Positions 9,719 through 21,615 of a stretch of DNA of 64,000 bases are shown piece by piece. The notes beneath the pieces were generated by a model, which was given only the letters and a program-made list of their open reading frames with translations, did no database searches and had not been told where the DNA came from. This DNA is from Albugo candida (taxonomy: Eukaryota > Oomycota > Peronosporomycetes > Albuginales > Albuginaceae): assembly GCA_905220665.1 (NCBI GenBank), contig CAJNAR010000153.1, positions 496,001-560,000 on the forward strand, given 5' to 3'. Every line of letters begins with the position of its first letter. The stretch's first letter is position 1. A program made the translations under genes and the position numbers.

Positions 9719-10470
9719 AGTCATGGAAGTGAAATCATTTTGTTGTAGTAACACGATTAGAATGACACAAAGAAATCAACGCATGGAATATAAATGCAGA
9801 TACCTTATTTACTTAATCGCAGTTTGAGGCGTCATCGCCCGATACAAAAAGGGCGTGCTTTGTGATGAAAAGTTGGTAATCGAATGACGGATTATGGTAT
9901 CAATTTATTTGCAGAGAGGATGAAACGAATATAACTATGATCCATCCACTCGGAAATAGTTCTTGTATGTGAGAAAGTAGCTTGAACCGTGAATACATTT
10001 GTTTGGTATCTGTGAAGGATTGTGAATTGTGACACGTTGAGTCTATGCTTTTGTAGACGGCCATGTTAGGCTTGATGCACCGTATTAAATTTCTCTGCTA
10101 GAAGTGGGGTAAGTGACCGTCAGATATCTTGAGTGCTGTCCAGTCTTTCATTGTACAATATTCCAATCACATGACTCCGTGATGGAAGACAAATAAATTA
10201 TCAAGTTGGTACATGAGAACAAAAGGTCTCTTTAATTTTGTGGGCTGAATTTCGATGCTATTACTTAATTCTTTTCACGTCTATTTCATCTATTTGATGA
10301 TTCTTAGTAAAGCGTGGTGCCCGACAAAGTAGCGATGAAGTCAGAAAGGAGCTTTGTCTTCTTCATCGACTTCAAATCAACCCTACATTCTCCATGAAGA
10401 GTGCACCCTCTATTAATTGTATGGATCAGGCATCGTGCAACTTTGGTAGCGAATCCTGAGCTAACATTCG
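9719..10470. other. Intergenic, downstream of the dynein-like ORF
   Basis: AT-rich, with no convincing ORF. The continuation of a dynein motor was looked for on the minus strand below 10471 and was not found. Confidence 0.5.
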
Positions 10471-13446
10471 TCACAGTAATTCCTTAGCTGCATTCGAACA
10501 AATACCTGCAATCATGTCCTTCAGGTCAAGGATCCCAAAGTCAATGAGATTCTGCATTGTGAAATGTATACCCGGATACCATGCTCTACCCAATAAAATG
10601 AACACTTTCTCCCAATGCTGATCTTTTATACAGGTGCTTCCCAGCCCTGATAAGAAATCCAGCTTAATCTTCATATCTGCGATATCATTTTTATAAAAAT
10701 TGGTGACTTCCGACTTGATAGAGCTGTCAAAATCACATGCTTGCAAATAAGCGGCTGCAACTTGCTCCCTTGAGGCGACAAAGTCCAATTCCAGGAAGGA
10801 CAAAGAGATTATGTTATTGTACAAACTTTGCCATACGTCAATGGCACTCCATAAAGCAAACAAAGTCGCCATTTGGTCTTGTGTAACTTGCAAATTTAAA
10901 TAGACTGGAACAGATTGCGTGAATAATGCTTGATACTCACTATATTGTTTCGCTAGATCATCGTACTGCGTCAATTTCAACTTCAATGCCTCAAGCTGTA
11001 TTTTCACTTGATTAGCATCATGATACTTGATGGGACTGGAGAATTGAGCGTCACGAAGTTGAGTGTTTACTTGTATGACTTTTTCATCCAGACGTTCAAT
11101 ATTTTTATTCAATTGCTCAGACATTTCCTCCATCCGAGACTCTACATAAGCGTTGGCGGAGTCCATATCTTTTCTGCAGACTTCTTGTATGCCTCGTAGA
11201 TCATCTAGCTGTACCATATCTTCGGAAGAAACACGAACACCATGATGAGCGAGAAGCCGGTATAAATCCTCCACGGCGTTCGTATTCTTGTGTAAAAGCT
11301 TTTGACTGTGTATGGCACTTCGTATACGCTGAACAAAAGTCGCAAATTCTCTGAGAAGAATGGGGCGCTGAACTAAGAGTTGAGTAAGCTGTTTGTACTC
11401 GTTGAGATTCTTCTTGCATCTTGTACGAGCCAAATCCCTGATCAAGCATTTTAACTCGTCTACCTTAGCACTGCACGCTGGGACCAAGCTTTGTTTTAGC
11501 TTTCTTGACTCCACATGTAGGATTCCAATGGTGTGACCAACGCGCATCTTATCGAGTTCTTTTTCCCACTGAATAAGTTGCGCCATTTCAGCTTTCAATG
11601 ATGCGACCGTGTGTGCCCGTTGAACGTACTCTTCTAGATTCCATGCCTTATCGTATTCGTAAATAGGCCGAATATTCTCAAAGGATTTGAGATACTCGAA
11701 AGCTTCTGCAAAATCTTGCAGCACTTTTCCAGTGATATCTTTCTGCGCAGTTTGAAAAAGAATGCTCCCAGTAACAATGGTACCAACATCCGCTGTTTCG
11801 ACTGTATTTTGTGCAACATAAGGCGCAAAATGACGAAAGTGAAGGACCCGAGGTACAGAAGTAGCAGTAGTGACAATATCGTTAGTCATTGATATCACAG
11901 TGTATTGAATTTGATCACTTGTTGGAGTAAGTCTCATGACGTCTTCTTCGTCGAAAAACATCGTAGTCTCGAAGATCCCCGTCTTTCGAGTTTCTCTTTT
12001 CATTTCTTCAAGAAACATTCTGCATCTTTGAATGACCAGTTCTCCAATAGACTCAACGGTGATGAGATCGACCAATTTGATCAAATCAGGTATCATCGAA
12101 GCCTCCTCAGCTGCTTGTTTGAGAGCCTTCTTCTCTTTCATCGCTTCTGACTTGAGATGAACGATTGATTTGGCCTTTTCACCCAGTAGAACATCTACGA
12201 TAGGTGTGGTGCTGCTTTCAGGGGTCTTCTTGGCTTTCGCTGCGGCCTTCACATCCAAGCACACTTGGAAAAGAATTGTTTGAAGCTTCTCGATACATGC
12301 TTCCAGCTCCTTTAGCGCTTCCATACGTTTCGTGGCTTGATGTTCAGCAAAAGAAATGTGGTCGTAAGTTTTCTGCAATTTAAGCTCCACAAAACTAACA
12401 CTTTGAACCTCGACTGTCATCAAAGTCTTCACATTGATCAGGGGTCGAGAAAAAGACTTTTTTGCTAAGAAAAGCTTGCTCCTCAGTTTCTTTTGCTGAT
12501 ACCTGAAAATTTGTCGATGTGTTTGTGCAATCCATCCTGTGAAAGCTTTTCTCACGAGATAGAATTTAAAAAACCGGAATGAAGTTATTACATTGAATAA
12601 AGTGGATTCACGTATCCACTCGTCCAGGGCTATAAATTCGGAAGCTTCGCCCTCTTGTACGTGAACGAGTCCAGTGGAAGACATTGTGAAATATTCTGAT
12701 TGCAGTTCATCAGGCTCAACAACTACGAGATCATAAGGTCGAAACATGATTGGATTGACTGCTTGTTTCAAGAAAACGTGTTTGATCCTAGCCTGCGCTC
12801 CATTTTGGGCAAAGTATAGTATAGCATCCTCCACATTGTGAAAGACCATACTCGATTTCTTCTCGTGGATTTTCAATGTATCATGATCACCTCGGTCGCT
12901 TCTGACTCCATTATGATCTCTTCGAGCCTGATCAGTTTTTTGAGGCGAAGTCTTTACCCTTTCATATGGTTTCGGTGAAGATACAGATTTCATTGTAGTC
13001 GAGTCGAGCGATTCGAGTAGAAAGCTGCGTGGGAATTTGCACTTTAAGGCATTGGCTGCCAACTTGACTTCACTGTTGTTCGGCGAGGTAGCAGTAAAGC
13101 GGGAATAGCCGGCATAATTCGTGTCTGGAGGGCGTCTTCTGTCGAAATGATCTGGACTTGAAGCTTTACCACCATGATAAGCACTACACGGCTTTATTAC
13201 TGAGCCTTTAGTCGTCTCCCAAATTGGGTATTTTCTCGACCCTAACTTTGAGATTATTTGAACAGAAGATTCTGTGGTCTCAGAAAGCAGAGCTGGCGAT
13301 GAAACTGGTTGTCTTTTCAATTTTGTCTCATTGATAAATGCGACTTCATAATTACGTTGAAACGATAACGGTGACGACGCTTTTTTGCCGTGGATTCTTC
13401 TAGTGGGAGATTCGGGAAATGACAACGCGATATTTTGTTGCTTCAT
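10471..13446 (-). CDS. Axonemal dynein heavy chain tail protein lacking the motor
   Basis: A single 991-residue frame with an ATG start. Residues 1-200 are basic and Ser/Pro-rich. Around residues 235-310 is the pattern found in the N-terminal tail of single-headed inner-arm axonemal dyneins (DNAH3/7/12 group): PYDLVVVEPDEL, EYFTMSSTGLVHV, EFIALDEWIRESTLF, then FFKFYLVRKAFTGW, followed by a long helical region. The last 250 residues resemble the start of the dynein linker (DHC_N2), with LWSAIDVWQSL and DQHWEKVFILLGR. The ORF stops at AAKELL, where a full chain would go on for some 3,000 residues of AAA+ motor. No continuation is seen down to 9,719. It is either a truncated gene or a retained tail-only protein. 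Intact codons over 3 kb argue for selection until recently. Confidence 0.75.
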   Translation of the reverse strand: MKQQNIALSFPESPTRRIHGKKASSPLSFQRNYEVAFINETKLKRQPVSSPALLSETTESSVQIISKLGSRKYPIWETTKGSVIKPCSAYHGGKASSPDHFDRRRPPDTNYAGYSRFTATSPNNSEVKLAANALKCKFPRSFLLESLDSTTMKSVSSPKPYERVKTSPQKTDQARRDHNGVRSDRGDHDTLKIHEKKSSMVFHNVEDAILYFAQNGAQARIKHVFLKQAVNPIMFRPYDLVVVEPDELQSEYFTMSSTGLVHVQEGEASEFIALDEWIRESTLFNVITSFRFFKFYLVRKAFTGWIAQTHRQIFRYQQKKLRSKLFLAKKSFSRPLINVKTLMTVEVQSVSFVELKLQKTYDHISFAEHQATKRMEALKELEACIEKLQTILFQVCLDVKAAAKAKKTPESSTTPIVDVLLGEKAKSIVHLKSEAMKEKKALKQAAEEASMIPDLIKLVDLITVESIGELVIQRCRMFLEEMKRETRKTGIFETTMFFDEEDVMRLTPTSDQIQYTVISMTNDIVTTATSVPRVLHFRHFAPYVAQNTVETADVGTIVTGSILFQTAQKDITGKVLQDFAEAFEYLKSFENIRPIYEYDKAWNLEEYVQRAHTVASLKAEMAQLIQWEKELDKMRVGHTIGILHVESRKLKQSLVPACSAKVDELKCLIRDLARTRCKKNLNEYKQLTQLLVQRPILLREFATFVQRIRSAIHSQKLLHKNTNAVEDLYRLLAHHGVRVSSEDMVQLDDLRGIQEVCRKDMDSANAYVESRMEEMSEQLNKNIERLDEKVIQVNTQLRDAQFSSPIKYHDANQVKIQLEALKLKLTQYDDLAKQYSEYQALFTQSVPVYLNLQVTQDQMATLFALWSAIDVWQSLYNNIISLSFLELDFVASREQVAAAYLQACDFDSSIKSEVTNFYKNDIADMKIKLDFLSGLGSTCIKDQHWEKVFILLGRAWYPGIHFTMQNLIDFGILDLKDMIAGICSNAAKELL

Positions 13447-13704
13447 TCTCGATGCAATTTTATGTCCCGTTTTAAACGCCGTGAGGGAATTTTGTGTCAG
13501 CTATAAATATAAATCAATCCATCATGCACAAAACGAAATTCGTTGTGATTTAAATGATTAAGTCACGTGAAGCATGAGTAGAGTGATGCAGAGCATCAAT
13601 GAAATAGATTATTTGGAATTGCTGTCTTGATTAATCAAAAATTTCAAATTCACTTGAAAGAAAGCTTCCATCAAATTAGCTGTTATATAATTGGAGCAAA
13701 TTCC
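13447..13704. promoter_or_regulatory. Shared divergent promoter region
   Basis: A 258-bp spacer between the start codons of the dynein-like gene (minus) and the galactosyltransferase gene (plus). It is AT-rich; no specific element can be named. Confidence 0.35.
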
Positions 13705-14847
13705 ATGCATCGCCGGACGATTTGGGCTCGCATCATTGGGGTCATTTTTTTGCGATTGCTATATCAGTGTTCGACGAGAAATATTGCAATACGAAGTCAG
13801 AACGGTATAAAAGCGGACATATCAAGAGAACACATCGTCAAGCAGCTCGGTGATAAAATCCATGCTCTTGAACTTGTCCATGTGCACCCAATGACGCACT
13901 CAGATGCAAAAAAGGCACGCATTTTGTGCTGGGTCAACACGTATCATAAAAATCATGATTCAAGAATTGATGCAATAAAGCGAACTTGGGGAAAGAAGTG
14001 TGACAAGATTCTTTTCATGAGTGATCAAGAGGATATAGTCTATAAGACTGTGCGAGTTCACGCTCCTCCATTCCACAAAATGTCTTGGCAGAAGCACCGA
14101 GAAGCTGTGCGCGCTATACTTCGCGAAATTGACGAGAGGGATTTTGACTGGATATATAAATGTGATGATGATACTTTTGTCATCTTGGAGAATCTACGGC
14201 GATTATTACTTTCGCCCAGAATCAAGGCCATTACGTCAACAACACCTTTATTATTGGGCCATCGGATGACATTACAATGGTATTGTCGCGTTTTGCTGTG
14301 CTTTTATGATCCGCTAATTGTGGGCTTTGACAGGTGGGAGCTGCACCGACCATTTATACCATTTGCAGCACAGAAACGCGAACACGTCGAATTGATAATG
14401 AAAGTTGACAAAGCGACCAGAAGTAGAGGTGGTCTGTATTATACGCCTGGTGGCGGAGGATACGTTATGAATTGGGCGTATTTGAAATTGCTGGCTTCGT
14501 CACTCGATGAACCTCACTGCCTACCTCACGAGATTGTTCCTGATGATTGGGCAACTTCATTCTGTATGTTATTGCACAACGTTTCTCCATCCGATACAAG
14601 AGATGAACTTGGAAGGGAGCGTTTCCATCAGTATGATCCAGAAATGTTATACTACGCTCCGCACGATGAAAAGGCTTTTGATCATTCAATCCGAAGCTCG
14701 ATATATGAAGAGGCCAACTGGTTTTCTGATCACTATGGAATTGGTTGGAAGAACGGCTCCGATTGTTGCGCCGCAGATTCTATAAGTTTTCATTACATCA
14801 TTCCTCCTTTCATGGATATTATCTATGCGTACTATTACAACACATAA
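13705..14847 (+). CDS. Golgi beta-1,3-galactosyltransferase, GT31 / C1GALT1-like
   Basis: 380 residues from the ATG at 13705. The open frame extends upstream to 13627 only through a TTG and is not needed. MHRRTIWAR followed by IIGVIFLRLLY is a short basic tail plus a signal anchor, giving type II Golgi topology. The catalytic region starts near residue 71 with ILCWVNTYHKNHDSRIDAIKRTWG; KCDDDTFV at about 152-159 is the metal-binding DxD motif; YYTPGGGGYVMN is the acceptor-site glycine loop; CCAADSISFHYI near the C-terminus matches the C1GALT1 end motif. It probably adds galactose in beta-1,3 linkage to an O-glycan such as GalNAc-Ser/Thr; the acceptor in this organism is inference. No intron is evident. 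Confidence 0.85.
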   Translation: MHRRTIWARIIGVIFLRLLYQCSTRNIAIRSQNGIKADISREHIVKQLGDKIHALELVHVHPMTHSDAKKARILCWVNTYHKNHDSRIDAIKRTWGKKCDKILFMSDQEDIVYKTVRVHAPPFHKMSWQKHREAVRAILREIDERDFDWIYKCDDDTFVILENLRRLLLSPRIKAITSTTPLLLGHRMTLQWYCRVLLCFYDPLIVGFDRWELHRPFIPFAAQKREHVELIMKVDKATRSRGGLYYTPGGGGYVMNWAYLKLLASSLDEPHCLPHEIVPDDWATSFCMLLHNVSPSDTRDELGRERFHQYDPEMLYYAPHDEKAFDHSIRSSIYEEANWFSDHYGIGWKNGSDCCAADSISFHYIIPPFMDIIYAYYYNT

Positions 14848-14927
14848 GTGATTACGGCTATTATACTATCCTATACCCACTATCACAATGCAAAAGTAAT
14901 CACAATCAATACATTATTACAAATTCG

Positions 14928-15284
14928 ATGGCGAATCGAGTGGCCACATCATTTCGCCAAGCTGCAAAAAGTGGCGCCGCCACAAGAGAACTGATACTGA
15001 ACAAATCACAAGATTTAGTTTGTAAGAATCTGATGTGTGAAAGAATTGGTGGAGCATGTGCGTGTCGCCTAGCACATATTCTCACGTGCGTACCGAAGCT
15101 TACGCATCTTGATTTGTCCAATAATGGATTGGAAACGATCCCCGAGGCAGTATTTTCCTTGCAGGATTTGAGATATTTGAATGTAGCTGATAATAAGCTG
15201 TCTTCCGTACCTCAAAATGTTGTGAAGCTCAAGTGTCTGGAACACTTGGACTTGAGTGGTAATCATCTCTCGGAGGTATTGTGA
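14928..15284 (+). CDS. Small leucine-rich-repeat protein
   Basis: 118 residues from the ATG at 14928. After a basic N-terminus (MANRVATSFRQAAKSG) come about three 23-residue leucine-rich repeats: LTHLDLSNNGLETIPEAVF, LRYLNVADNKLSSVPQNVV and LEHLDLSGNHLSEVL. There is no signal peptide or membrane segment. The gene starts 80 bp after the galactosyltransferase stop. The ORF ends right after a repeat, without a capping segment, so a further exon is possible (a GT lies at the end of the last repeat), but only about 160 bp remain before the convergent ARM gene. It resembles short LRRC57-like intracellular proteins; partners unknown. Confidence 0.6.
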   Translation: MANRVATSFRQAAKSGAATRELILNKSQDLVCKNLMCERIGGACACRLAHILTCVPKLTHLDLSNNGLETIPEAVFSLQDLRYLNVADNKLSSVPQNVVKLKCLEHLDLSGNHLSEVL

Positions 15285-15448
15285 CGCGTCCTATCGCTGA
15301 CTGGTACTTCCATGGTTGGAATCGGTGACCGTGATGTCGCGACGTCGATACGTGAAGAGAAAGAATAGAAAAGGATAGGGGTGTTGCCATCGAGCAGGAG
15401 ATGATATACTGTGAAACAAAAGCGTGAAAATGAACCCACTTCTTATTA

Positions 15449-18400
15449 TCATAGCTTCGGTAACACTAATTGCACCTCACTCAATGGCGAGGAAATAGAC
15501 GGACGAGTTCGGCTTGTCTCACTGCGCTGAATGGATGGTCTCTTTTCATCTATTAGGCTTGTGATGCTCGCTCGTTGGATTTTCGACTCACGACGTGTGG
15601 AAGTCTCATCATCGATAGCCATTCTACTTCCTGCACGGGAAACACGGGTAGGTGACTTGCTTTTCACAGTTGTCGCTTGACGAAGCTCGAGTACAGTATC
15701 CTTATCGGCAAACAGAGAATCTTTAGAGCTTTCACTGGTTTCTGGGGCATGAATATTTAATAACTCCGAAATGGCTTGCGTAAGAGCACCAAAGTTGTTG
15801 TGATTTTCGGGTGCAGCTGGTATCGGATAAACTTTCTCTAGTTTGTATTTGCCGTCGTCAATCCTCATGGCACAAAAATCACCAGTAATGCTGTCTTGAA
15901 TGGTTGCACCCAGCGCCGGTGTTGTGAATGGGCACAAATGCATGAATGTGCGAAGGTGAGAAGGTGATATGTCTACTTCCTCGTCTAAAGGGCTTTGTAG
16001 CTTCCATGACATGCCGCATTGGTCCGGATAACTCAGTGTATTGCCGATCGGCAAGTACTTCCATGCAGCCAGCCGAACGGGTGGTACGAGAGAAGGCAGC
16101 TTTGAGGCCACTAATTCAACGTGTTGAATTTTGGAGGGGCCAATGTCTACCATTGACAAAAGTGTCTGTATCAGTCCTGCTTCAATTTCACTCACGCCAC
16201 CGACCCATTTTTCGTGTTGAAGGTGTTGTATGTGTGCGAGCCCAATTGCGCAAGCTGGAGCAACCTCGGAGGTGCAAACTCCGCATAATTCAATCAGAAG
16301 TCTGACGACTCCGTTCCCCACCATGCTTGATAATTCTGCATCATTCCGCATGACGATGTTATAAATTGTGATAACGCAGTTTTCATATGCACCAACAAAT
16401 CCAATTGCAATGATTCCTCGAACAAGAAACAATATGCTATTGCCATCAATCAAGCTTAATGCTTCTGAGCAATAAGTTGACAAAGCTCTCAAAGTGAAAG
16501 AACAAAACCTTGCAATGTCAGGGCTTTGGCCAGTAGGCTTTGTCAGATTTTGATGAGTCAAAATAGACGCAACTATATCGACCGATCCTTCTTGCACAGC
16601 CACGGTCTGATGCTGCTCACATTGGACCAGTTGACTGATTGCGTAAGCGCACTGGACCATAGCTGGAATCGAGCAGTAGCTCGATAAAAGACGAAGTACT
16701 CGAATAGCCCCGTTTTCCACCAGCTCGATCCAATTCTCTGGGTCTTCAGACATCACGGACAAGATCTCAGCACACATGTCAATGATGGTCAGAGGTAACT
16801 TTGTGCTAGTCGAAAGCATGTGCTGCATCCCGGCCACAATATCTGAACGAATAAGCTTCTTTCGCAACATTGTACTGCCTGCAAAGTTGTAGAGAACATA
16901 CATGCACGCACTTTGTATCTCCTCCTCTTTACAGTTTAGGATGATAGCGACTACTTTCTGAAAAATGCCAGCTTCATCCAAACGCTCGTGTAATGTTGCG
17001 ATACGCGACATATTACACAAAGCATTTATGGCTAAAGTACTTTGCTGTCGATCGCTACATGAAGCCAGATCAAGCAAGCCTTTAGGCAGATTATTGGTGA
17101 CCATAGCTTCGCAGTTTGACCCCTCTGACGATAAATTACTCAATGTAGCAGCGCAGTAAGATAGCGTTGATGTCACCTTGCATTGAAGTAGCTTGGACAC
17201 GGCAACTAAAGCCCCATTTTCAACCAGAGAAACCCTGACACGACTGGGTGATGACAAGTTCATTAGACAAGCGGCTAGAACTCGTCGCATTTCCTGATCA
17301 CTGGATTCATTTTCACAGATTTTTGTCACAACTTGAGCAACATTGACCTCCATTAAGCATTCAAGCATTGTATGTTCACAAGATAAGTTATATAGAGCGT
17401 CGACGCAAAGAATCTGAATCCTTTTGCTATCGAGCCGCGAAAGTTTTATGAGTGCATATAGAACTCCATCTTTGATGTGAGAGATTCGGTGTTCATCATG
17501 AGTCAGGAGATTATAAAGTGCGCACGCACAAATTTCTTTGGTGGTGGCGCTGTTAACCCGAAGAAGAGCATTGACTATAAAATTTGGAACAGTTCCTTCG
17601 GTCCAAATGTGCCGAGTTCGCGTATTTTTTTCCATTGCTAAATTGCATAAAGTCGCTGCCGATCGAATCTGAACATTTTCGTTTCCTGAGCGCATCATCG
17701 AAATGAGAGTCGGGAAGACCTCGGGTGTTTTTGAAAGTGCGGACCGAGAATTCTCTTTTGCTGCCAATTTGTAGAGTGCAATCGCGCAAGTATTGATTAT
17801 GATGGTGTGCTGAGAAGTTGATAGGTCGATTAAGATCGATAGTACTGCAGTTTTCTCGAGTGCTTCACCGGCCAAATTGCACGCTGCTGTGGCACAGCAC
17901 AATAGTGTATCTTTGGTGATACTGTGCATTAGTTTACGAATTAGACGAACGCAGCCAATTTCTATAAAGTGCTTTCTGCATGAAGCGTCGAACGTCAAAT
18001 TGGCCAAAATTGCCGCACACCAGCTGATAGCATCCTCGGTTCTATTTGTACGAGTAAACATTGCGATAAGTACTTTGATCAGAGTACTTTCGACAAGTTT
18101 TGCGGAGTGTCCTTCGGTGAAAGATAAATTGTAAAAGCAGCCAAGAGCACACTCTTGACTTCTTGGTAAAGCTAGCGGCATCTTGTCGTGTACGCCTCCG
18201 ATTGCAGGAGATGTTGAATCGTCATCAATCTCAACACCATCTTTGTTAATGTTTGTCTTCCGTAGCAACCGAAGAATTGAATTGATCACCGATTCGTCCA
18301 TCAGATAAACATGGTACACAGAGCTGTGAGATATGTTCAAATATAAACTTGCGCATAGCTCCTTGGTTTTGTCATTTGACGTGGACGAAAGTACTGATAA

Positions 18401-20258
18401 AGCGGATAAGAAGTCGACTTGAATCAGTGCCGTACATACTTCATCAAAAGATACTAAATAACCAAGTGCCATCAGAGTATACTGCTGTGCAAGACAATCC
18501 CCGTCCTTGAACAGGCTGATAAAGAATGGAACAAGTTGTAGCCAGTACTTCAGCTGAGCTACGTTCCGTAATGTAGCAATGTTTGCTAAAATAAGAGCCA
18601 CATTCTCCTGAACTATAATACTTTCGAATTTTGAAAGCTGTATACAATCCTGGATGAGATAATTATCAACCAGCCTTTGTATAGAGGATGAATTGGAAGA
18701 GATGTTGGCTAGTGTGATCGCGCAATGCTCGATAACTTGTACCTCCTTTTGTTTCAGTAAGACTTTGATCGTTTCGAGTACCTTAATATCACCGAGAGTT
18801 TCTAAATTAGAAGCGATACCAGAAAAGTTGCGAAGTGCCTGAGCAATGTTGATACTAAGCTCAAGATCTTTGCTTGAGTGGGACAAATAGAAAATAGTGT
18901 TTAAAACGTCTTCATCGAGAATTTTAGCTCTTGAGCCTGGAAGTACTGATAGATTGTACACGGCTAGTGCCGCAAATCTCTTGTACTTCAGCTCCTCAAT
19001 TTTGGCCATCTTGGTTAGGCTCTGCACGACTGAGTCAGGCACAGGTGATCCAGAAAAAGACGCAATATTTATAAGTGCCTTGATGCATGATTCTTTTGCC
19101 TCCATGTCAGATGAATTTAGCATTGATAGAATAGCCGAAGTGCATCCCTCTTGTATTAGACGATACTGACCATTTCTATCATGTGAAAATCGACAGAGCG
19201 CCATCGATGTATGTCGCCGTATTTCTTCGTTCTGAGACTTGACCAGTTCCATGAGTGTCAACAACACGCCATCATGAATCATTTTTGCACACAGGTCTAG
19301 ATCACAAGTCAAGTTGAAAATCGCGACTGCACAGTACTTTTTCACCTCCAAATCATCCACAATAGCGAGACAAGAGATTGCAAATAGACATCCTTCATTG
19401 ACCATTTGCCTTTCGTTCCCTAGCACAGTGGTAAACTAGGAGAAAATGTTACTGATCTGATCCTAGTGATCCATCCAGGTCAAAATTACGTACATAGTAT
19501 ATTGTGAAAGCGCATTCTCTTTTTAGCGATATTTCACGTGCTGTACTACCAAGCACATGTTCTTCTAATACAGAATTCTTTCTCAACCCAGAAGCATCGC
19601 TGATTTTGCCTTCGACTGAATGATCATACTGATCCTGATCAGGAAATAGATCGTCATTTCTCAAAGCTGATTTGGTGTTTTCTTCGGGTTTACTCAAACG
19701 AGAAGAGTAGATCATCCCATTTTCATAATCACCTCGCTGCGCAAATATATCTCCACTGTACATGTTGAAGACGTGTGTCGATGAGGGTCCTTCTGGTGAT
19801 TTTGACACGCTTTTCGATATTGATCTGGTACGTGGCGATCCAAGAGAAAGAGAGTTGTTTCGATTCGGCGCAGTTGGAGAATGTGCAACTACTTCAGGAA
19901 TGCTGTCTGCAAATTCTCCGATATCTCTTTCCTTGTTCATAGTTACGGATGTTTTTTGTTTGCCCTCGCGTTCTTTTCTTGCTTCAGTGTTGGTGTTAAT
20001 ATACGTGTGTAACGTTCGCACAAGATCGTCTCTTGTCGTATGGTTCTTCCAAAAGTTGCGCTGCCGATGTAAATTCCAATGCTTGACAAGATCCTTTAAT
20101 TCTTCATAACGGATAGGTGCCGATGCTGGATCCCGATTTCTTGGAAATAGATTAAAGCGGGTCAAGTAGATGCGTAAAACGTCCAACTCTTTATCTCGTT
20201 CCAATTCTTCGAGAACTTCCATTGTATTTCGCGCATTTTGTGAGAGGTGATGGCTCAT
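15449..20258 (-). CDS. Large armadillo-repeat protein, two exons, 1,583 residues
   Basis: Exon 1 is 20258-19494 and exon 2 is 19435-15449. The 58-bp intron has GTACGT and TTTTCTCCTAG and rejoins in phase 0 (TIYY to FTTVLGNE). The first ~90 residues form a charged helical domain (LEELERDKELDVLRIYL, then DLVKHWNLHRQRNFW), followed by a disordered Ser-rich linker. From about residue 255 a very long run of armadillo repeats follows, recognisable by the recurring pattern C-A-x-A-L-x-N-L-S, for example CAVAIFNLTCD, CAITLANISSN, CAAILANLTFD and CAATLSNLSSE. The last 250 residues are non-repetitive with a Ser/Arg tail. Such proteins are protein-binding scaffolds; whether this one acts in flagella, adhesion or transport cannot be decided. 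The open frame alone would begin at a GTG, which the intron explains. Confidence 0.85.
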
Positions 20259-20488
20259 AAATTCCGTGTACGATATATCTGAACAAATCCGTCGTTACGT
20301 CACACTTGTGGCAAGTCAAAGCCCAAAGATAGATGTCTATGAAGGACCCTCTATTCAATCATAAAGTCACTTTCGTGGCAAGGATAGAACAACATTACAA
20401 TATATGTATTCTAGCCTCATTCACTTCTTCACTTAATATTCCTTGAGCGAAAATATGAAGTGAGAGATGCTCTGTATTTCTAAAGCTG

Positions 20489-21615
20489 CTACATGAATCC
20501 GGAGCCTTTAATATTTTGCTTCAATATGATCTCTTTGCAAGCATTGAACACAACTTGCACATTTTGCGAATCGGTTGCACAAGTGACATGATGGAAAATT
20601 TCTTTTTGAGGCTGGCGATTCATCTCAAGGAATTTAGCCAGAAAATACTTCACTCCGGCATCGTAATTTCCTAGGCCACCAGAATAATCACTAAATACAT
20701 CAACAACCTTTGGATCGACCGCTTTGATTTTGTCTTGAAACAGATCCTTTTTGTTCAAGAAAAGAATCATTGCCGAATTAGCAAAAAAGCGATTGTTGAC
20801 AATCTCATCAAAGAGCGTGATAGCTTCGATCATGCGGTTCGTTGAAGCGTCCTCGTATAGAGACTGATCATATTCGCTTAATGCAGCTACGAAAATGACA
20901 GCCGTCACATCTTCAAAGCAATGTATCCACTTTTTGCGCTCATTACGTTGTCCACCGACGTCATACATCACGAAAGTAGCCCCGTCAATCTGATAGCGCT
21001 CCTCAACAATTCCGGAGGTTCGTACACGGGCGTAAAGCATGTCTTGTTTGGTCGCAGCATAATCATCCCTCATGATCCTATCGAGTTCATTGAAATAATA
21101 CTTGACTGATTCAATTATCTGATACTCAGATCGACGATTCCAAGTTGCAACTATACCCGGATCAGTCCATAAATTTTTGATTTTCTGACCGATTTGTGGG
21201 TTCACTTCAGTTTCGTCAGAGGTTGCCTTGATGTCTTGAAAATCTTGTAAGCACTGTACTTCCCCAGTCAATTTCAACTCGATACATTGGTCTATCAAAA
21301 TCTTCATCGAAGTAATGATATTACTATATACAATTGGTGTGCTTTGTCGCTTCTCATCGTCCGATAATGGAGCCCCGTATAGAAGCTATGTAATACAACA
21401 CCTTTCATCATCCTCGTTAATGCAACATGTGAAGGACAACGTACCTTCATCTGTTTGAAAACGGTGCTTTTCCCTGATTCACCAGCTCCAAGAAGTAGGA
21501 GCTTCACCTTTTCTTGCTCTGCACGGTGTGCTTGTTCGTTTTTCGCATCTAATTCTTTCGATTTCATGTATTGAGCTTTTTCCTCATCGGTCATTTTAGA
21601 TCCACATATGCCCAT
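20489..21615 (-). CDS. GPA1: Heterotrimeric G-protein alpha subunit
   Basis: Exon 1 is 21615-21445 and exon 2 is 21385-20489; the 59-bp intron rejoins in phase at FKQMK-LLYGAPLSDDEK. The product is 355 residues, the usual G alpha size. The start chosen is the ATG of MGICGSK: Gly2 and Cys4 fit myristoylation and palmitoylation, and an upstream extension has only a TTG. Motifs: GAGESGKST (P loop), RVRTSGI (switch I), DVGGQRNERKKW (switch II), NKKDLF (base recognition) and TCATDSQN. The C-terminus is GSGFM, with Ser where many G alpha have the pertussis-toxin Cys. In Phytophthora the single G alpha is needed for zoospore motility and virulence; the same role here is inference. Confidence 0.95.

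Noticed and set aside
13627..13704. N-terminal extension of the galactosyltransferase
   Set aside because: It begins at a TTG; the ATG at 13705 is followed by a proper basic tail and signal anchor.
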